Part shown: positions 52,248 through 60,548 of the stretch, piece after piece
Numbering within the stretch: the first letter of the stretch is position 1
Layout of the letters: the number at the start of each line of letters is the position of its first letter
Assembly (NCBI RefSeq): GCF_023147505.1
Contig: NZ_JAHXPB010000005.1
Location: forward strand, 62,001-126,000
Direction: 5' to 3'
DNA length: 64,000 bases
Origin: Brevundimonas sp. EYE_349
GTDB lineage: Bacteria; Pseudomonadota; Alphaproteobacteria; Caulobacterales; Caulobacteraceae
The notes under the pieces: model-generated
Told to the model about the DNA's origin: nothing
What the model saw: the letters and a program-made list of their open reading frames with translations, nothing else
The model's database searches: none
Translations under genes and position numbers: made by a program

Positions 52248-52676
52248 TCAAAGCGTCTCCAACACCGCTGCGACCACATCGACGGCCGAAGCGGGGCGCG
52301 GGTCCAGCGTCAGGAAGGGCAGGTCCACCCCGCAGAACGCCCGCGATTGCGCCTCGGGCAGCCGTTCGACCGGTTCGTGCGTGCAGACGACGGCCAGCGC
52401 CGCTCTGACCAGCGGCCGTGTCGCGGCGGTCACGATTCCCAGGCCCCGAACCTCGATTCGCCCCGCTATGGCGACTGGCGCGCGGGCGTAGAGCGCGCCG
52501 TTCGACGCCCAGACATGGGTGTAGTCGTCGCTGACCAGCCGCCCGCCGCGCCCGATCAGCCTTAGGCCCAGGTCGCTTTTACCCGCGCCCGATGCGCCCA
52601 GGATCATCACCCCGCGCCAGCCGCCCCCCTGGCGCACGGCGACCGTGGTGGCGTGGATCGGGGCGGCGGGCGTCAT
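52248..52676 (-). CDS. hprK: HPr kinase/phosphorylase (short alphaproteobacterial form)
   Basis: A 142-aa protein, about half the length of Gram-positive HprK, lacking the N-terminal domain as usual in this class. The P-loop is VMILGASGAGKSDLGLRL, with LVSDDYTHVW and IEVRGLGIV as the next conserved segments. It phosphorylates the Ser of HPr. Its ATG overlaps the chvG stop by 4 nt, linking it to the ChvGI system. Confidence 0.94.
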   Translation of the reverse strand: MTPAAPIHATTVAVRQGGGWRGVMILGASGAGKSDLGLRLIGRGGRLVSDDYTHVWASNGALYARAPVAIAGRIEVRGLGIVTAATRPLVRAALAVVCTHEPVERLPEAQSRAFCGVDLPFLTLDPRPASAVDVVAAVLETL

Positions 52677-54298
52677 GCCCGGCGGCCGACCGCGGGGAAC
52701 AGGATTTCGAACCGGGCGCCGACAACCTGACCGTCCTGCATCTGGTTCTCGGCGTGGACGCGGCCGCCGTGCGCCTCGACGATCTGGCGCACGATGGACA
52801 GGCCGAGGCCCGAGTTGGAGCCGAACTTCGCCCCTTGCGGCCGCGAGGTGTAGAAGCGTTCGAACACCGTCTCCAGGTTCTCGGGCGGGATGCCCGGCCC
52901 CTGGTCCTCGACCCGCACGCGGACCGGCAGGTCGTCGGTCGTCTCTTCCAGACTGACGCGGACCGCCCCGCCCGAAGGGCTGAAGGAGCGGGCGTTGTCG
53001 ATCAGGTTGCGGAACACCTGGCCCAGCGGCCCGTCGCGGCCCATGACGCGCAGCGGCGTCTCGGGCGCCTGGAACAGCACCGGGATGTCGCCGGGCTTGG
53101 CCGTGGTGTCATAGACGCCCGCGATGTCGGTCAGCAGTTGGTTCAGCGTGATCGGGCGGGGCCGGTCGCGCGACAGTTCCGCATCCAGGCGCGAGGCGTT
53201 GGAGATGTCTGTGATCAGCCGGTCCAGGCGCCGCACGTCCTGTTGCAACAGGGCTGTCAGCTTCTCGCGGTGGGCGTCGGTCCTGACCAGCGGCAGAGTC
53301 TCCAGCGCCGAGCGGATCGAGGTCAGGGGGTTCTTGATCTCGTGCGAGACGTCGGCGGCGAACCGTTCGATGGCGTCCATGCGGGTGGACAGGGTGTCGG
53401 TCATGGATTCCAGCGACCGGGCCAGATCGCCGATCTCGTCCTTGCGATCCTCCAGATCGGGCAGGGAGATGGCGCGCGCGCGTTGCAGCTTGACCTGATC
53501 CGCCGCCGCCGACAGCCGCATGATGGGCCGCGCCACGAACAGATGCAGCACCAGCGAGGCCACCAGATTGACCCCCAGCGCCACCAGGGCGAACGGCACC
53601 AGGGCGCGGCGCTGGGCGCTCAGAATCTCGTCCACGTCGCCGGATTCGACCGTCAGCACCCCCAGCACCTGACGCACATGCCGCACCGGGATGGAGACGG
53701 ACACCACCCGGTCGCCGGATTCGTTGCGTCGCAGCGTCGCCTGGGGCGCGCCCTCCAGCGCGGCGTTGACCTCGGCGGCCAGCTCGCCGTCGGCCCGCGC
53801 GATCCGGCGCTCAGACACCAGCTTGGCCGCGGCCCCGTCGTCGGTCGGCGACCCGGCCGAATGGGCGTCCGGCAGGGGGCGTCCGCCGATGGCCTCGGTC
53901 ACCTGATAGCTGTCCACCAGCAACAGGCCGTTGATGTCGTACAGCCGCACGCGCTGCCCCGCCGGGATGAACCGGTCAGTCAGCCACAGGGAGGCGCGGA
54001 TGGGGTCCAGTTCGGGCGTCGGCTCGCCCCGCGTCACGCCCTCCTCGCGCAGCACATTGGCCAGCAGTTCCGCCTGGACGGTCAGAGATTCCTGACGCGC
54101 GCCGACCAGCCCCTTGCTCCATTCGTTCAGCAGCAGGGCGCCGCCGAACAGGATCAGCAGGCTGAGCAGATTGAGCGCCAGGATGAAGCCGCCTAGCCGC
54201 GATCCGCCGAAGCGGAACAACGGCCGGCGCACGCGCTCCTCGTCGGGCTCTCGCCCGTCGGGACGATCAGCTCTCGCGGTAGCGGTAGCCGACGCCAT
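52673..54298 (-). CDS. chvG: Sensor histidine kinase ChvG
   Basis: A 541-aa membrane kinase. A first helix ([20 protein letters not shown]) and a second ([21 protein letters not shown]) flank a periplasmic sensor domain. A HAMP segment ([16 protein letters not shown]) and the H-box ([19 protein letters not shown]) follow, then [31 protein letters not shown] and [16 protein letters not shown] of the ATPase. ChvG senses envelope acidity or cell-wall stress and phosphorylates ChvI. It overlaps chvI by 32 nt. Confidence 0.95.
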   Translation of the reverse strand: MASATATARADRPDGREPDEERVRRPLFRFGGSRLGGFILALNLLSLLILFGGALLLNEWSKGLVGARQESLTVQAELLANVLREEGVTRGEPTPELDPIRASLWLTDRFIPAGQRVRLYDINGLLLVDSYQVTEAIGGRPLPDAHSAGSPTDDGAAAKLVSERRIARADGELAAEVNAALEGAPQATLRRNESGDRVVSVSIPVRHVRQVLGVLTVESGDVDEILSAQRRALVPFALVALGVNLVASLVLHLFVARPIMRLSAAADQVKLQRARAISLPDLEDRKDEIGDLARSLESMTDTLSTRMDAIERFAADVSHEIKNPLTSIRSALETLPLVRTDAHREKLTALLQQDVRRLDRLITDISNASRLDAELSRDRPRPITLNQLLTDIAGVYDTTAKPGDIPVLFQAPETPLRVMGRDGPLGQVFRNLIDNARSFSPSGGAVRVSLEETTDDLPVRVRVEDQGPGIPPENLETVFERFYTSRPQGAKFGSNSGLGLSIVRQIVEAHGGRVHAENQMQDGQVVGARFEILFPAVGRRA

Positions 54299-54971
54299 AC
54301 AGGGTCTCGATCGCGTCGAACTCGTTATCTACGGCGCGGAACTTCTTGCGCATCCGCTTCACGTGGCTGTCGATGGTGCGGTCGTCGACATAGACCTGGT
54401 CGTCGTAGGCGGCGTCCATCAGGTTGTCGCGGCTCTTCACGAAGCCGGGCCGCTGGGCCAGGGCCTGCAGCAGCAGGAACTCGGTCACGGTCAGCTTGAC
54501 CGGCTTGCCGTCCCAGGTCGATTCGTGGCGCGCCGGGTCCATCGACAGCTTGCCGCGCTTGATCGCCCGGCCCGAAATCTCTGCGACGGCTTCCGGCTCA
54601 CCGCCGTCGGCGCCGGTGCGGCGCAACAGCGCCTTGACCCGTTCGATCAGCAGACGCTGGCTGAAGGGTTTGTGGATATAGTCGTCGGCGCCCAGGTTGA
54701 AGCCCAGGATCTCGTCGATCTCCTCGTCCTTGGACGTCAGCATGATGACCGGGATCTGCGAGGTCTGGCGCAGGCGACGCAGCACCTCCATCCCGTCCAT
54801 GCGCGGCATCTTCACGTCGAGGATGGCCAGGTCGGGCGGCGTGGATTCCAGCGCGGCCAGGCCAGAGGCCCCGTCATGATAGGCGGTGATCTTGTGGCCA
54901 TGGCTTTCCAGCGCCAACGACACGGACGCCACGATGTTCTCGTCGTCGTCGACCAGGGTGATGTTCGCCAA
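54267..54971 (-). CDS. chvI: Response regulator ChvI
   Basis: A 234-aa OmpR-type regulator. The acidic pair is VDDDENIV, the phosphoacceptor Asp is in [16 protein letters not shown], and the Thr/Lys are in [10 protein letters not shown] and [13 protein letters not shown]. The C-terminal winged helix includes [33 protein letters not shown] and [10 protein letters not shown]. It is the first gene of the chvI-chvG-hprK-EIIA-HPr unit. Confidence 0.96.
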   Translation of the reverse strand: MANITLVDDDENIVASVSLALESHGHKITAYHDGASGLAALESTPPDLAILDVKMPRMDGMEVLRRLRQTSQIPVIMLTSKDEEIDEILGFNLGADDYIHKPFSQRLLIERVKALLRRTGADGGEPEAVAEISGRAIKRGKLSMDPARHESTWDGKPVKLTVTEFLLLQALAQRPGFVKSRDNLMDAAYDDQVYVDDRTIDSHVKRMRKKFRAVDNEFDAIETLYGVGYRYRES

Positions 54972-55007
54972 GGGTGTCTTCTCCTGAACTTTGCGGTCCC
55001 GCGAGCA

Positions 55008-55032
55008 GGAACGCGCTTCAAGCGTAACCGTT
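55008..55032 (+). promoter_or_regulatory. EcfG general-stress promoter (exact match)
   Basis: GGAAC (55008-55012), 16 nt, CGTT (55029-55032) match the consensus exactly on the plus strand. It lies between chvI and the gene at 55223, pointing to the latter with about a 180-nt leader. An exact match by chance is not excluded. Confidence 0.6.
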
Positions 55033-55222
55033 CGATCACGGTCACATTAGGGCTATGACGCCCCGACCCGAAGGGAATTCGCTCAGAACGCCCTCGCGCA
55101 AGTCCTGGCCAAGATGGTTGGTTCCGCTGGCGATTTCAACGCGGCGGCGCCCCGGACGGGGCAGGGAGGGTATTCGGCGGCGAAAACCTCGCTTTAAAGT
55201 CTTCGGGTCAAAGGATCGCCGC

Positions 55223-56941
55223 ATGGCCGGTCCGATCCACTACGAAGTCTATGTCCGCAAGACCGCGCCCGCGGCCTGGACCCTGCTGATCGCCACCGAG
55301 AACCGCAAACAGGCCATCGAGGCGGCCGAGGACCAGTTGCGGGACCGATTCGCCGTCGCGTCGCGCGTCACCAAGGAGACGCTGGACCCCGAGACGATGG
55401 AGTTCGCCTCCGTCACCATACTGACGCTGGGCGCGCCCGAGCCGCTCAGGAAGAAGGCGGCAAATGCGACCCACCGCCCGGCCTGCTCCAGCCCGGCGGA
55501 ACTCTATTCGCCCCACGCCCGGGCCGTGATCGGGCGCGTGCTGGAAGACTGGTTGCGGCGCGAGGGCGTGACGGCCTTCGAACTGCTGCACCGCCCCGAT
55601 GCGGCCGAGCGGCTGGAGGCGGCGGGGATCGAGCTTCAGCACGCCATTCAGAAGGTCGCCGTCCCCGAAAGCCAGTCGACCGGCCAGGACGTCCACACCG
55701 TCGTCCGCCATTATCAGAAGCTGACCGAACTGACGATCGCGCGGCTGCGCAAGGCCGGACGCGACGGCCTGTTCCCGGCCCTTCAGGACACCTCCATCGC
55801 CGACCTGGCCCATCGGTTCAGCGGCGCGCCGGACCGGGCTTTGCGCATGGGCGGAGTAGTCGCCGGCGCCCTGGCCGAACACAGCGGCGCGCGGGCGCGG
55901 CTGTCGGCCCTGATGGATCTGATGGACGCCGCCCCGACGGACGGCCCGCCGCGCGCCCTGATCGTGGTGGCGGTCGAGCAGATCGTCGCCGAGATGCTGG
56001 CTCTGCGCCAGAACCTGAACGCGGTGCTGGGCCCGGCCCTGGATCAGGGCGCCAGTCTAGCCGCCATCGTGCGGATGGTGGCGCCGGACGAGATGGACGG
56101 CCTGCTGAAGCTGGACCCGCGCCTGGACCTGATGATGCCCGCCATCGACGGGCCCGCTGCGCGACTGGGTGTCCATTTGGCCGCCGGGGAGTTTCCACTG
56201 CTGGCGGCGGCTCTGGCCCGGATGGTGACGGGCGAACTGACCAGCCCGCGCCGGCTGCGTCCCAACGATCCGGTCGGCGAGATCGACATCCTGCGCCTGC
56301 TGGCCATGGCCCTGACCGCCGCGGCCGGTCGGCTGCTGACGCTGGAGGAGGTGCAGACCGCCTTCGTGGAGCGCTCCAAAAGCCTGGTCACGGCCGATTT
56401 CGTCGCCGCCTATGTCGCCGGCTGCCAAAGCGTGCTGGCCGAGGCCGCATACCTGACGCGCCTGTGCGAGAATGTGACCGGCGGGGCCAACAAGCGCGCG
56501 GCGGCCCGCTGGCTGGGCGCCTGCATCGGCGCGCTGCGCTTCGAGACCGAGATGCGTCAGGCCGCGCCCGGGGGGCCCAGCCCGTCGCAGAAGCTGGCCA
56601 TACTGGCGCGGCTGCAACGGGCGGTGCGGGCCGCCAACCTGGGCGAACACGACGAGAAGCAGATTTCGGACGTCATCGGCGCGGTCGGCGCCCGTCTGGA
56701 GGCCGACGCCGGCCTGGTCGCCCAGATCGCGCGCGCACCCGCCCCTGCGCCGAAAAAGCTGGCCGCCCTGCTGAAACTGGCCGCCGGGGAGGCCGGACCG
56801 CTGGGGCCGTCGGCCGAACGCGCCCGCGCCGAAGCCGTCCGCCTGCTACGCGCGCCCGAAACCCGCACCGCCCTGTCCGCCGCGCCCGACAGCGTCGCGG
56901 CGCTTCGCGGCCTGATGCAGGCGGCGGGCCTGGCGGCGTAA
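55223..56941 (+). CDS. Large alpha-helical protein, unknown function
   Basis: A 572-aa soluble protein. It begins MAGPIHYEVYVRKTAPAAWT and LLIATENRKQAIEAAEDQL, an N-terminal small domain, followed by mainly helical sequence without membrane segments, signal or nucleotide motifs. Notable pieces are KLTELTIARLRKAGRD, ADLAHRFSGAPDRALRMGGV and GGANKRAAARWLGACIGALR. I recognise no named family, though similar proteins occur in Caulobacterales. The ATG at 55223 has AAGGA at 55211-55215. An exact EcfG promoter is upstream, so it may be stress-induced. Confidence 0.75.
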   Translation: MAGPIHYEVYVRKTAPAAWTLLIATENRKQAIEAAEDQLRDRFAVASRVTKETLDPETMEFASVTILTLGAPEPLRKKAANATHRPACSSPAELYSPHARAVIGRVLEDWLRREGVTAFELLHRPDAAERLEAAGIELQHAIQKVAVPESQSTGQDVHTVVRHYQKLTELTIARLRKAGRDGLFPALQDTSIADLAHRFSGAPDRALRMGGVVAGALAEHSGARARLSALMDLMDAAPTDGPPRALIVVAVEQIVAEMLALRQNLNAVLGPALDQGASLAAIVRMVAPDEMDGLLKLDPRLDLMMPAIDGPAARLGVHLAAGEFPLLAAALARMVTGELTSPRRLRPNDPVGEIDILRLLAMALTAAAGRLLTLEEVQTAFVERSKSLVTADFVAAYVAGCQSVLAEAAYLTRLCENVTGGANKRAAARWLGACIGALRFETEMRQAAPGGPSPSQKLAILARLQRAVRAANLGEHDEKQISDVIGAVGARLEADAGLVAQIARAPAPAPKKLAALLKLAAGEAGPLGPSAERARAEAVRLLRAPETRTALSAAPDSVAALRGLMQAAGLAA

Positions 56942-57010
56942 GCCCCAGACGCCGAACCCGTTTAACCGACGTTTGCGATCGCGCCCTGAAAGACAGGGCT
57001 GCGGAGCGGC

Positions 57011-57733
57011 CTAATGATTGGCCGGCGCCGGGCTGGTGGCGGCGGGCGGCGCGGCCGGCGTGGCCTGGGTCGCAGCGGGCGCGCCATCGGCCGGCGTCGC
57101 GCCGGTCGGCTCGCTCGCGGCGGCGCCTTCGGTCACGGGCGCTTCGGCGCCGGCGGCGGGCGCGGCGGCGCCCGGCTGACGCGAGGGATCGGGCGCGGGA
57201 ATGGCGAAGCCGCCGGACCCTTGGGTCCGCAGCCAGGCGATCAGATTGATGCGCGTCTGGGTGTCGCGGATGCCGGCGAAGGACATCTTGGTGCCCGGCA
57301 CGTATTTGGCCGGGGCGGTGATGAAGCTGTTGATCTGGTCATAGCCCCAGGTCGGCGCCTCGGCCTTGTGCTTGGTCATGGCGTCGGAATAGGCGAAGCC
57401 CGCGCGGTGCTCGACCGGACCGCCGACCACGCCCCACAGGTTGGGACCAATCTTGTCGGCGCCGCCCTGGTGCGCGTCGTGACAGGCCTGGCAGCGCGCG
57501 AAGGCGGCCTCGCCGGCGGCGAGATCGGCGGCCGGCAGAACCGTGCCCCAGTCCGGGGCCAGCTCGGGCGCTTCACCGCCTGCGGCCTCTTCCGGCGCAT
57601 CGACGAAATAGCCCATCTTTTCCGGTGGCGCGGAATGATAGACCAGGCCCGATGCCTGCTGGACCACCAGGATGACGAAGGCCATCCCCAGGGCCGCGCC
57701 GAAAATCTTGTTCCACTTCAGATCGCCGCTCAT
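57011..57733 (-). CDS. Membrane-anchored c-type cytochrome (CycM/c552-like)
   Basis: A 240-aa protein with an uncleaved N-terminal helix (FGAALGMAFVILVVQQASGLV). A single class I cytochrome domain follows: haem-binding FARCQACHDAHQGG, IGPNLWGVVGG and the axial Met in VPGTKMSFAGIRD. The C-terminus is a 55-residue Ala/Pro/Thr-rich tail. Such cytochromes connect the bc1 complex to the cytochrome oxidase in alphaproteobacteria. Start at 57733. Confidence 0.92.
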   Translation of the reverse strand: MSGDLKWNKIFGAALGMAFVILVVQQASGLVYHSAPPEKMGYFVDAPEEAAGGEAPELAPDWGTVLPAADLAAGEAAFARCQACHDAHQGGADKIGPNLWGVVGGPVEHRAGFAYSDAMTKHKAEAPTWGYDQINSFITAPAKYVPGTKMSFAGIRDTQTRINLIAWLRTQGSGGFAIPAPDPSRQPGAAAPAAGAEAPVTEGAAASEPTGATPADGAPAATQATPAAPPAATSPAPANH

Positions 57734-57872
57734 GCGCCCCGTCGCTCCCCTCTGCCGCTTCCAGGCCGTTGAACCGCCCGGTCATAGTCTTGCCTTGGGC
57801 TGTCTGGCACGCTAGCGCGACCTTCGCAACCGGCCCGGCAAGCGCCGGCCCCGCAAGGCGTCAGGGAAGCCC

Positions 57873-58595
57873 ATGAATCCTTTGATAATGATACCCGCTC
57901 GCATGGCGGCGACCCGGTTGCCGAACAAGCCGCTGTCCCTGATCGGCGGCGTCCCCATGATCGTGCGCGCCTATCGCCAGGCCGAGGCCTCGGGCCTGCC
58001 GGTCGTGGTCGCGGCCGGCGATCCCGAGATCGTCGAGGCGATCGAGGCCGAGGGCGGGCGCGCCATCCTGACGGACCCGGCCCTGCCCAGCGGGTCGGAC
58101 CGCATCCGCGCCGCGGTGGACGCCATCGACCCCGAAGGCGATTTCGACGCGGTGATCAACGTCCAGGGCGACATGCCCTTCGCCAGCCCCGGCCTGGCCA
58201 CGGCCTGCGCGGCCATCCTGCACGGCGAGCCGGCCTGCGACATCGCCACCCTGGTCGCCGCCGAAGCCGAGGCGTCCGACAGAACCAACCCCGACGTGGT
58301 CAAGGCGGTGCTGGCCCTGGGCGAGGGCGAGCGCCAAGGCCGCGCCCTGTATTTCACCCGCTCCACCCTGTATGGCGACGCGCCGGTGTGGCGTCACATC
58401 GGCGTCTATGGCTATCGCCGCGAGGCCCTGAACCGCTTCTGCGCCGCGCCCCCGTCGCCGCTGGAGAAGCGCGAAAAGCTGGAGCAGTTGCGCGCCCTGG
58501 AGATGGGGATGCAGATCTGGGCCGCCGTCATCGACGAAGCCCCCTTGTCGGTCGACAATCCGGCGGACCTGGAGGCGGCGCGGGCGTTGGCGTGA
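57873..58595 (+). CDS. kdsB: 3-deoxy-manno-octulosonate cytidylyltransferase
   Basis: A 240-aa CMP-Kdo synthetase, required to activate Kdo for lipopolysaccharide. The signature MIPARMAATRLPNKPL, INVQGDMPF and YFTRSTLYGD with HIGVYGYRREAL are all present. The protein starts at ATG 57873. A terminator-like hairpin follows at 58601. Confidence 0.95.
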   Translation: MNPLIMIPARMAATRLPNKPLSLIGGVPMIVRAYRQAEASGLPVVVAAGDPEIVEAIEAEGGRAILTDPALPSGSDRIRAAVDAIDPEGDFDAVINVQGDMPFASPGLATACAAILHGEPACDIATLVAAEAEASDRTNPDVVKAVLALGEGERQGRALYFTRSTLYGDAPVWRHIGVYGYRREALNRFCAAPPSPLEKREKLEQLRALEMGMQIWAAVIDEAPLSVDNPADLEAARALA

Positions 58596-58600
58596 TCACG

Positions 58601-58632
58601 CTCGTTGGACTCTGAAAAAACAGTCCAGCGAG
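58601..58632 (+). terminator. Hairpin after kdsB
   Basis: CTCGTTGGACT (58601-58611) and AGTCCAGCGAG (58622-58632) form an 11-bp stem with one G-T pair and a 10-nt A-rich loop, 5 nt after the kdsB stop. A short AT-rich stretch (CCAATTTCAG) follows, so termination is plausible. Confidence 0.6.
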
Positions 58633-58645
58633 TCCAATTTCAGCT

Positions 58646-58886
58646 TTAGGCCATTGTTATTCCTAGCGAATCTTCGCCAATCGACTTGGACTGCCCAAGG
58701 CGGCGCTCCTGGTGCGCCACGACGATGTCAAAGACCCGGCGGCGGTTATAGGCCGGATCGAACCCCTGTATGGCAAAGGGTCGATCCGACGACTCATGCC
58801 TTTGAAACGGCGTGGGTTCGTGGTCGAAATTAGGATGGGTGACAGTGTTTCTCCCTCCCCCTGCGGGGAGGGGAGAAGACCGAAGC
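58646..58886. other. Intergenic region with possible decayed coding remnant
   Basis: This 240-nt space contains sequence that reads plausibly as protein on both strands: plus RLGLPKAALLVRHDDVKDPA, minus FDPAYNRRRVFDIVVAHQER. Neither has a good start codon and I recognise neither. The end holds a CTCCCTCCCC/GGGGAGGGG hairpin near 58853 like the large repeat at 15608. Confidence 0.3.
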
Positions 58887-59808
58887 CTATTTTTCCTCGA
58901 CCCAGGCCTGGATCAGGCTGTGGGCGATGGCGAACGGGGGCGGCGCGCTGATGGTCGGATGGTCGCCGGCCAGCACCGCCCGGGCCTCGGCGCGCGTCAG
59001 CCAGGCCACTGATTCCAGCTCGGTCTGGTCGGGCCGGGCCTGATCGTCGGACACCTTGGGCTATCAGACCGATCATCAGCTGGGACGGAAATGGCCAGGG
59101 CTGGCTGGAGTGGTAGGTCGCCGAGACCACGGTCAGTCCCGCCTCCTCCTTCACCTCTCGGGCGCAGGCCTCCTCGATCGATTCGCCCGGCTCCAGAAAG
59201 CCGGCCAGCGCCGACATCCGCCCCGGCGCCCATGCCGCCTGACGCCCCAAAAGGCAGATCGGCTCGGCCCCGCCGGTGTAGATCGGCAGCATGATGGTGA
59301 CGGGATCGACGCGGGGGAAATGCTCGGTCCCGCAGGCCGGGCAGCGCCGCTTCCAGCCGCCCGAAGCCGTCTCGCACAGGGCGCCGCAGTTGGCGCAGAA
59401 ACCGTGTTTGCGCCGCCAGTCGAACAGGCTTTTCGCCCCTCCCGCCATGGCCGCATCCGCCGTCGGCAACAGGGCCGCGGCCGCGCGCATGTCGTGAAAC
59501 ACGCCTAGGCCGCCGACCGGCCCGTTGGCGGGGTCGATGGAGCCCTCGAACTCGATGGCGAAGACCGGCTCGTCCTTCCACAGGCCCAGAAAGGCCTCGC
59601 GGTCGCGCACCAGGGTCCGCGCGTGTTTCATCGACAGCCAGACCAGACGCGGGCCCTGATCCGTCTCCTCGATCAGCGGCCGTCCCTCCCACAGCACCAG
59701 GGCCTGGGCGTAGGGCTTGTCCGCCTGTTCGGCCAGCCAGTCGGGGTCGTTCCTGAGATCGCCGGCCCGGTCGAGCGGATTGCCGGCGAAGATGTTCTGA
59801 TGCGCCAT
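58887..59808 (-). pseudogene. nudC: NADH pyrophosphatase (NudC) with a single-base frameshift
   Basis: The first frame (ATG 59808) encodes a complete NudC N-terminal domain, the zinc module FCANCGALCE and RRCPACGTEHFPRVDP, and the Nudix box GFLEPGESIEEAC then AREVKEEAG. After QLMIGLIAQ, the frame shifts; the expected C-terminus VSDDQARPDQTELESVAWLT through HSLIQAWVEEK lies one base off. The extra base is near 59054-59060 (CCCAAGG on the minus strand). Total length is 922 nt (3n+1). The enzyme removes NMN from NAD(H) and from NAD-capped RNA. Confidence 0.85.
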
Positions 59809-59852
59809 GCGTCCTTGTAGCTCTTGATTCCAACCGTCGCACCCGTCATATC

Positions 59853-59950
59853 CCCAATCGGAGATCGCGGGCGAAGGCTTCGCCAATCTGGTCAGGGCCG
59901 GAAGGCAGCAGCCACAACGAATTCCCCTTCGGGTCGCGGTCTCCACCCTT
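59853..59950 (+). ncRNA. ffs: Signal recognition particle RNA (4.5S)
   Basis: The conserved apical loop is present as GTCAGGGCCGG then AAGGCAGCAGCC (59901-59922). Outer arms GGAGATCGCG (59860-59869) and CGCGGTCTCC (59935-59944) pair to close the hairpin. This is the small bacterial SRP RNA that binds Ffh. Location upstream of dnaX is conserved in many alphaproteobacteria. Exact 5' and 3' ends are not determined. Confidence 0.93.
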
Positions 59951-59961
59951 TCATTCTTTTT

Positions 59962-60046
59962 CGCGCTAACGCTCGCGACGCGGTCGCTCGCTGCTTGAGC
60001 GCGTTTTTGCGCGAACGCTCGCCGCGCGGCGGCTCGCTGCTCCGCC
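59962..60046. repeat. Dispersed intergenic repeat, copy 2 (first copy near 13549)
   Basis: CGCGCTAACGCTCGCGACGC, then GGTCGCTCGCTGC and TTGAGCGCG, match the element after gcrA. A partial second unit (CGAACGCTCGCCGCGCGG) follows. The stretch ends in a T-run after GAGCGCG, so it may also end ffs transcription. Confidence 0.55.
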
Positions 60047-60091
60047 ATCTCGGTCATTGTCGGAGACGGCTGACTATGAGACGGTCGTTAT

Positions 60092-60472
60092 ATGAAGTGG
60101 CTGTGGCTCATTCTGATGCTGCCCTTGTGCGCCTGTGGATCAGGGCCGATCGAGCCGCGCCCGCTGCTGACTGAGATTCGCATGCCCCCTGGGATGGGGC
60201 GCGACTTCGGCGTTTCGCCGTCCGACGCGGCCGAAATTGGACTTCATGCCGATGGAACGGTTGAAGTCTCCACCTGGTCTGGCGGGCGAGCGCGCCTCGA
60301 TTCAAAGATCGAGATTGGCCGAAGCCTTTATGCCCTCGGCGTTGACGTCAAACATCCGATCTATGTGCGGGCGGACAAGGTCGCGCGTTATCGGGACGTT
60401 GAAATGATCATGCGGGATCTGTCCATGCGAGGGTATACGATTAAGGAACGCGCCAATCTAGGTTCTGCCTGA
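60092..60472 (+). CDS. Lipoprotein with an ExbD/TolR-like periplasmic domain
   Basis: A 126-aa protein with a lipoprotein signal (MKWLWLILMLPLCACGSG; a lipobox Cys at 13 or 15). The mature domain runs EIGLHADGTVEVSTW and ends HPIYVRADKVARYRDVEMIM then RDLSMRGYTI. The last part matches the RADxxVxYxxVxxVMxxLxxxG pattern of ExbD/TolR C-terminal domains. Unlike ExbD it has no transmembrane helix in front with the Asp, so it is not a proton-channel subunit. Its role is unknown. It sits between ffs and dnaX. Confidence 0.7.
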   Translation: MKWLWLILMLPLCACGSGPIEPRPLLTEIRMPPGMGRDFGVSPSDAAEIGLHADGTVEVSTWSGGRARLDSKIEIGRSLYALGVDVKHPIYVRADKVARYRDVEMIMRDLSMRGYTIKERANLGSA

Positions 60473-60548
60473 TCGACGCAGATCGGCTTCATTTTTTTAA
60501 TGAGCGGCCGGCTTCGCCCCGCCCCCTTGCCGCTGTAAGACCTCATCC

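Noticed and set aside
55055..55222. Upstream extension of the 572-aa protein to an ATG at 55055
   Set aside because: The added residues are Arg/Pro-rich without conserved character, and the ATG at 55223 has a good ribosome binding site.
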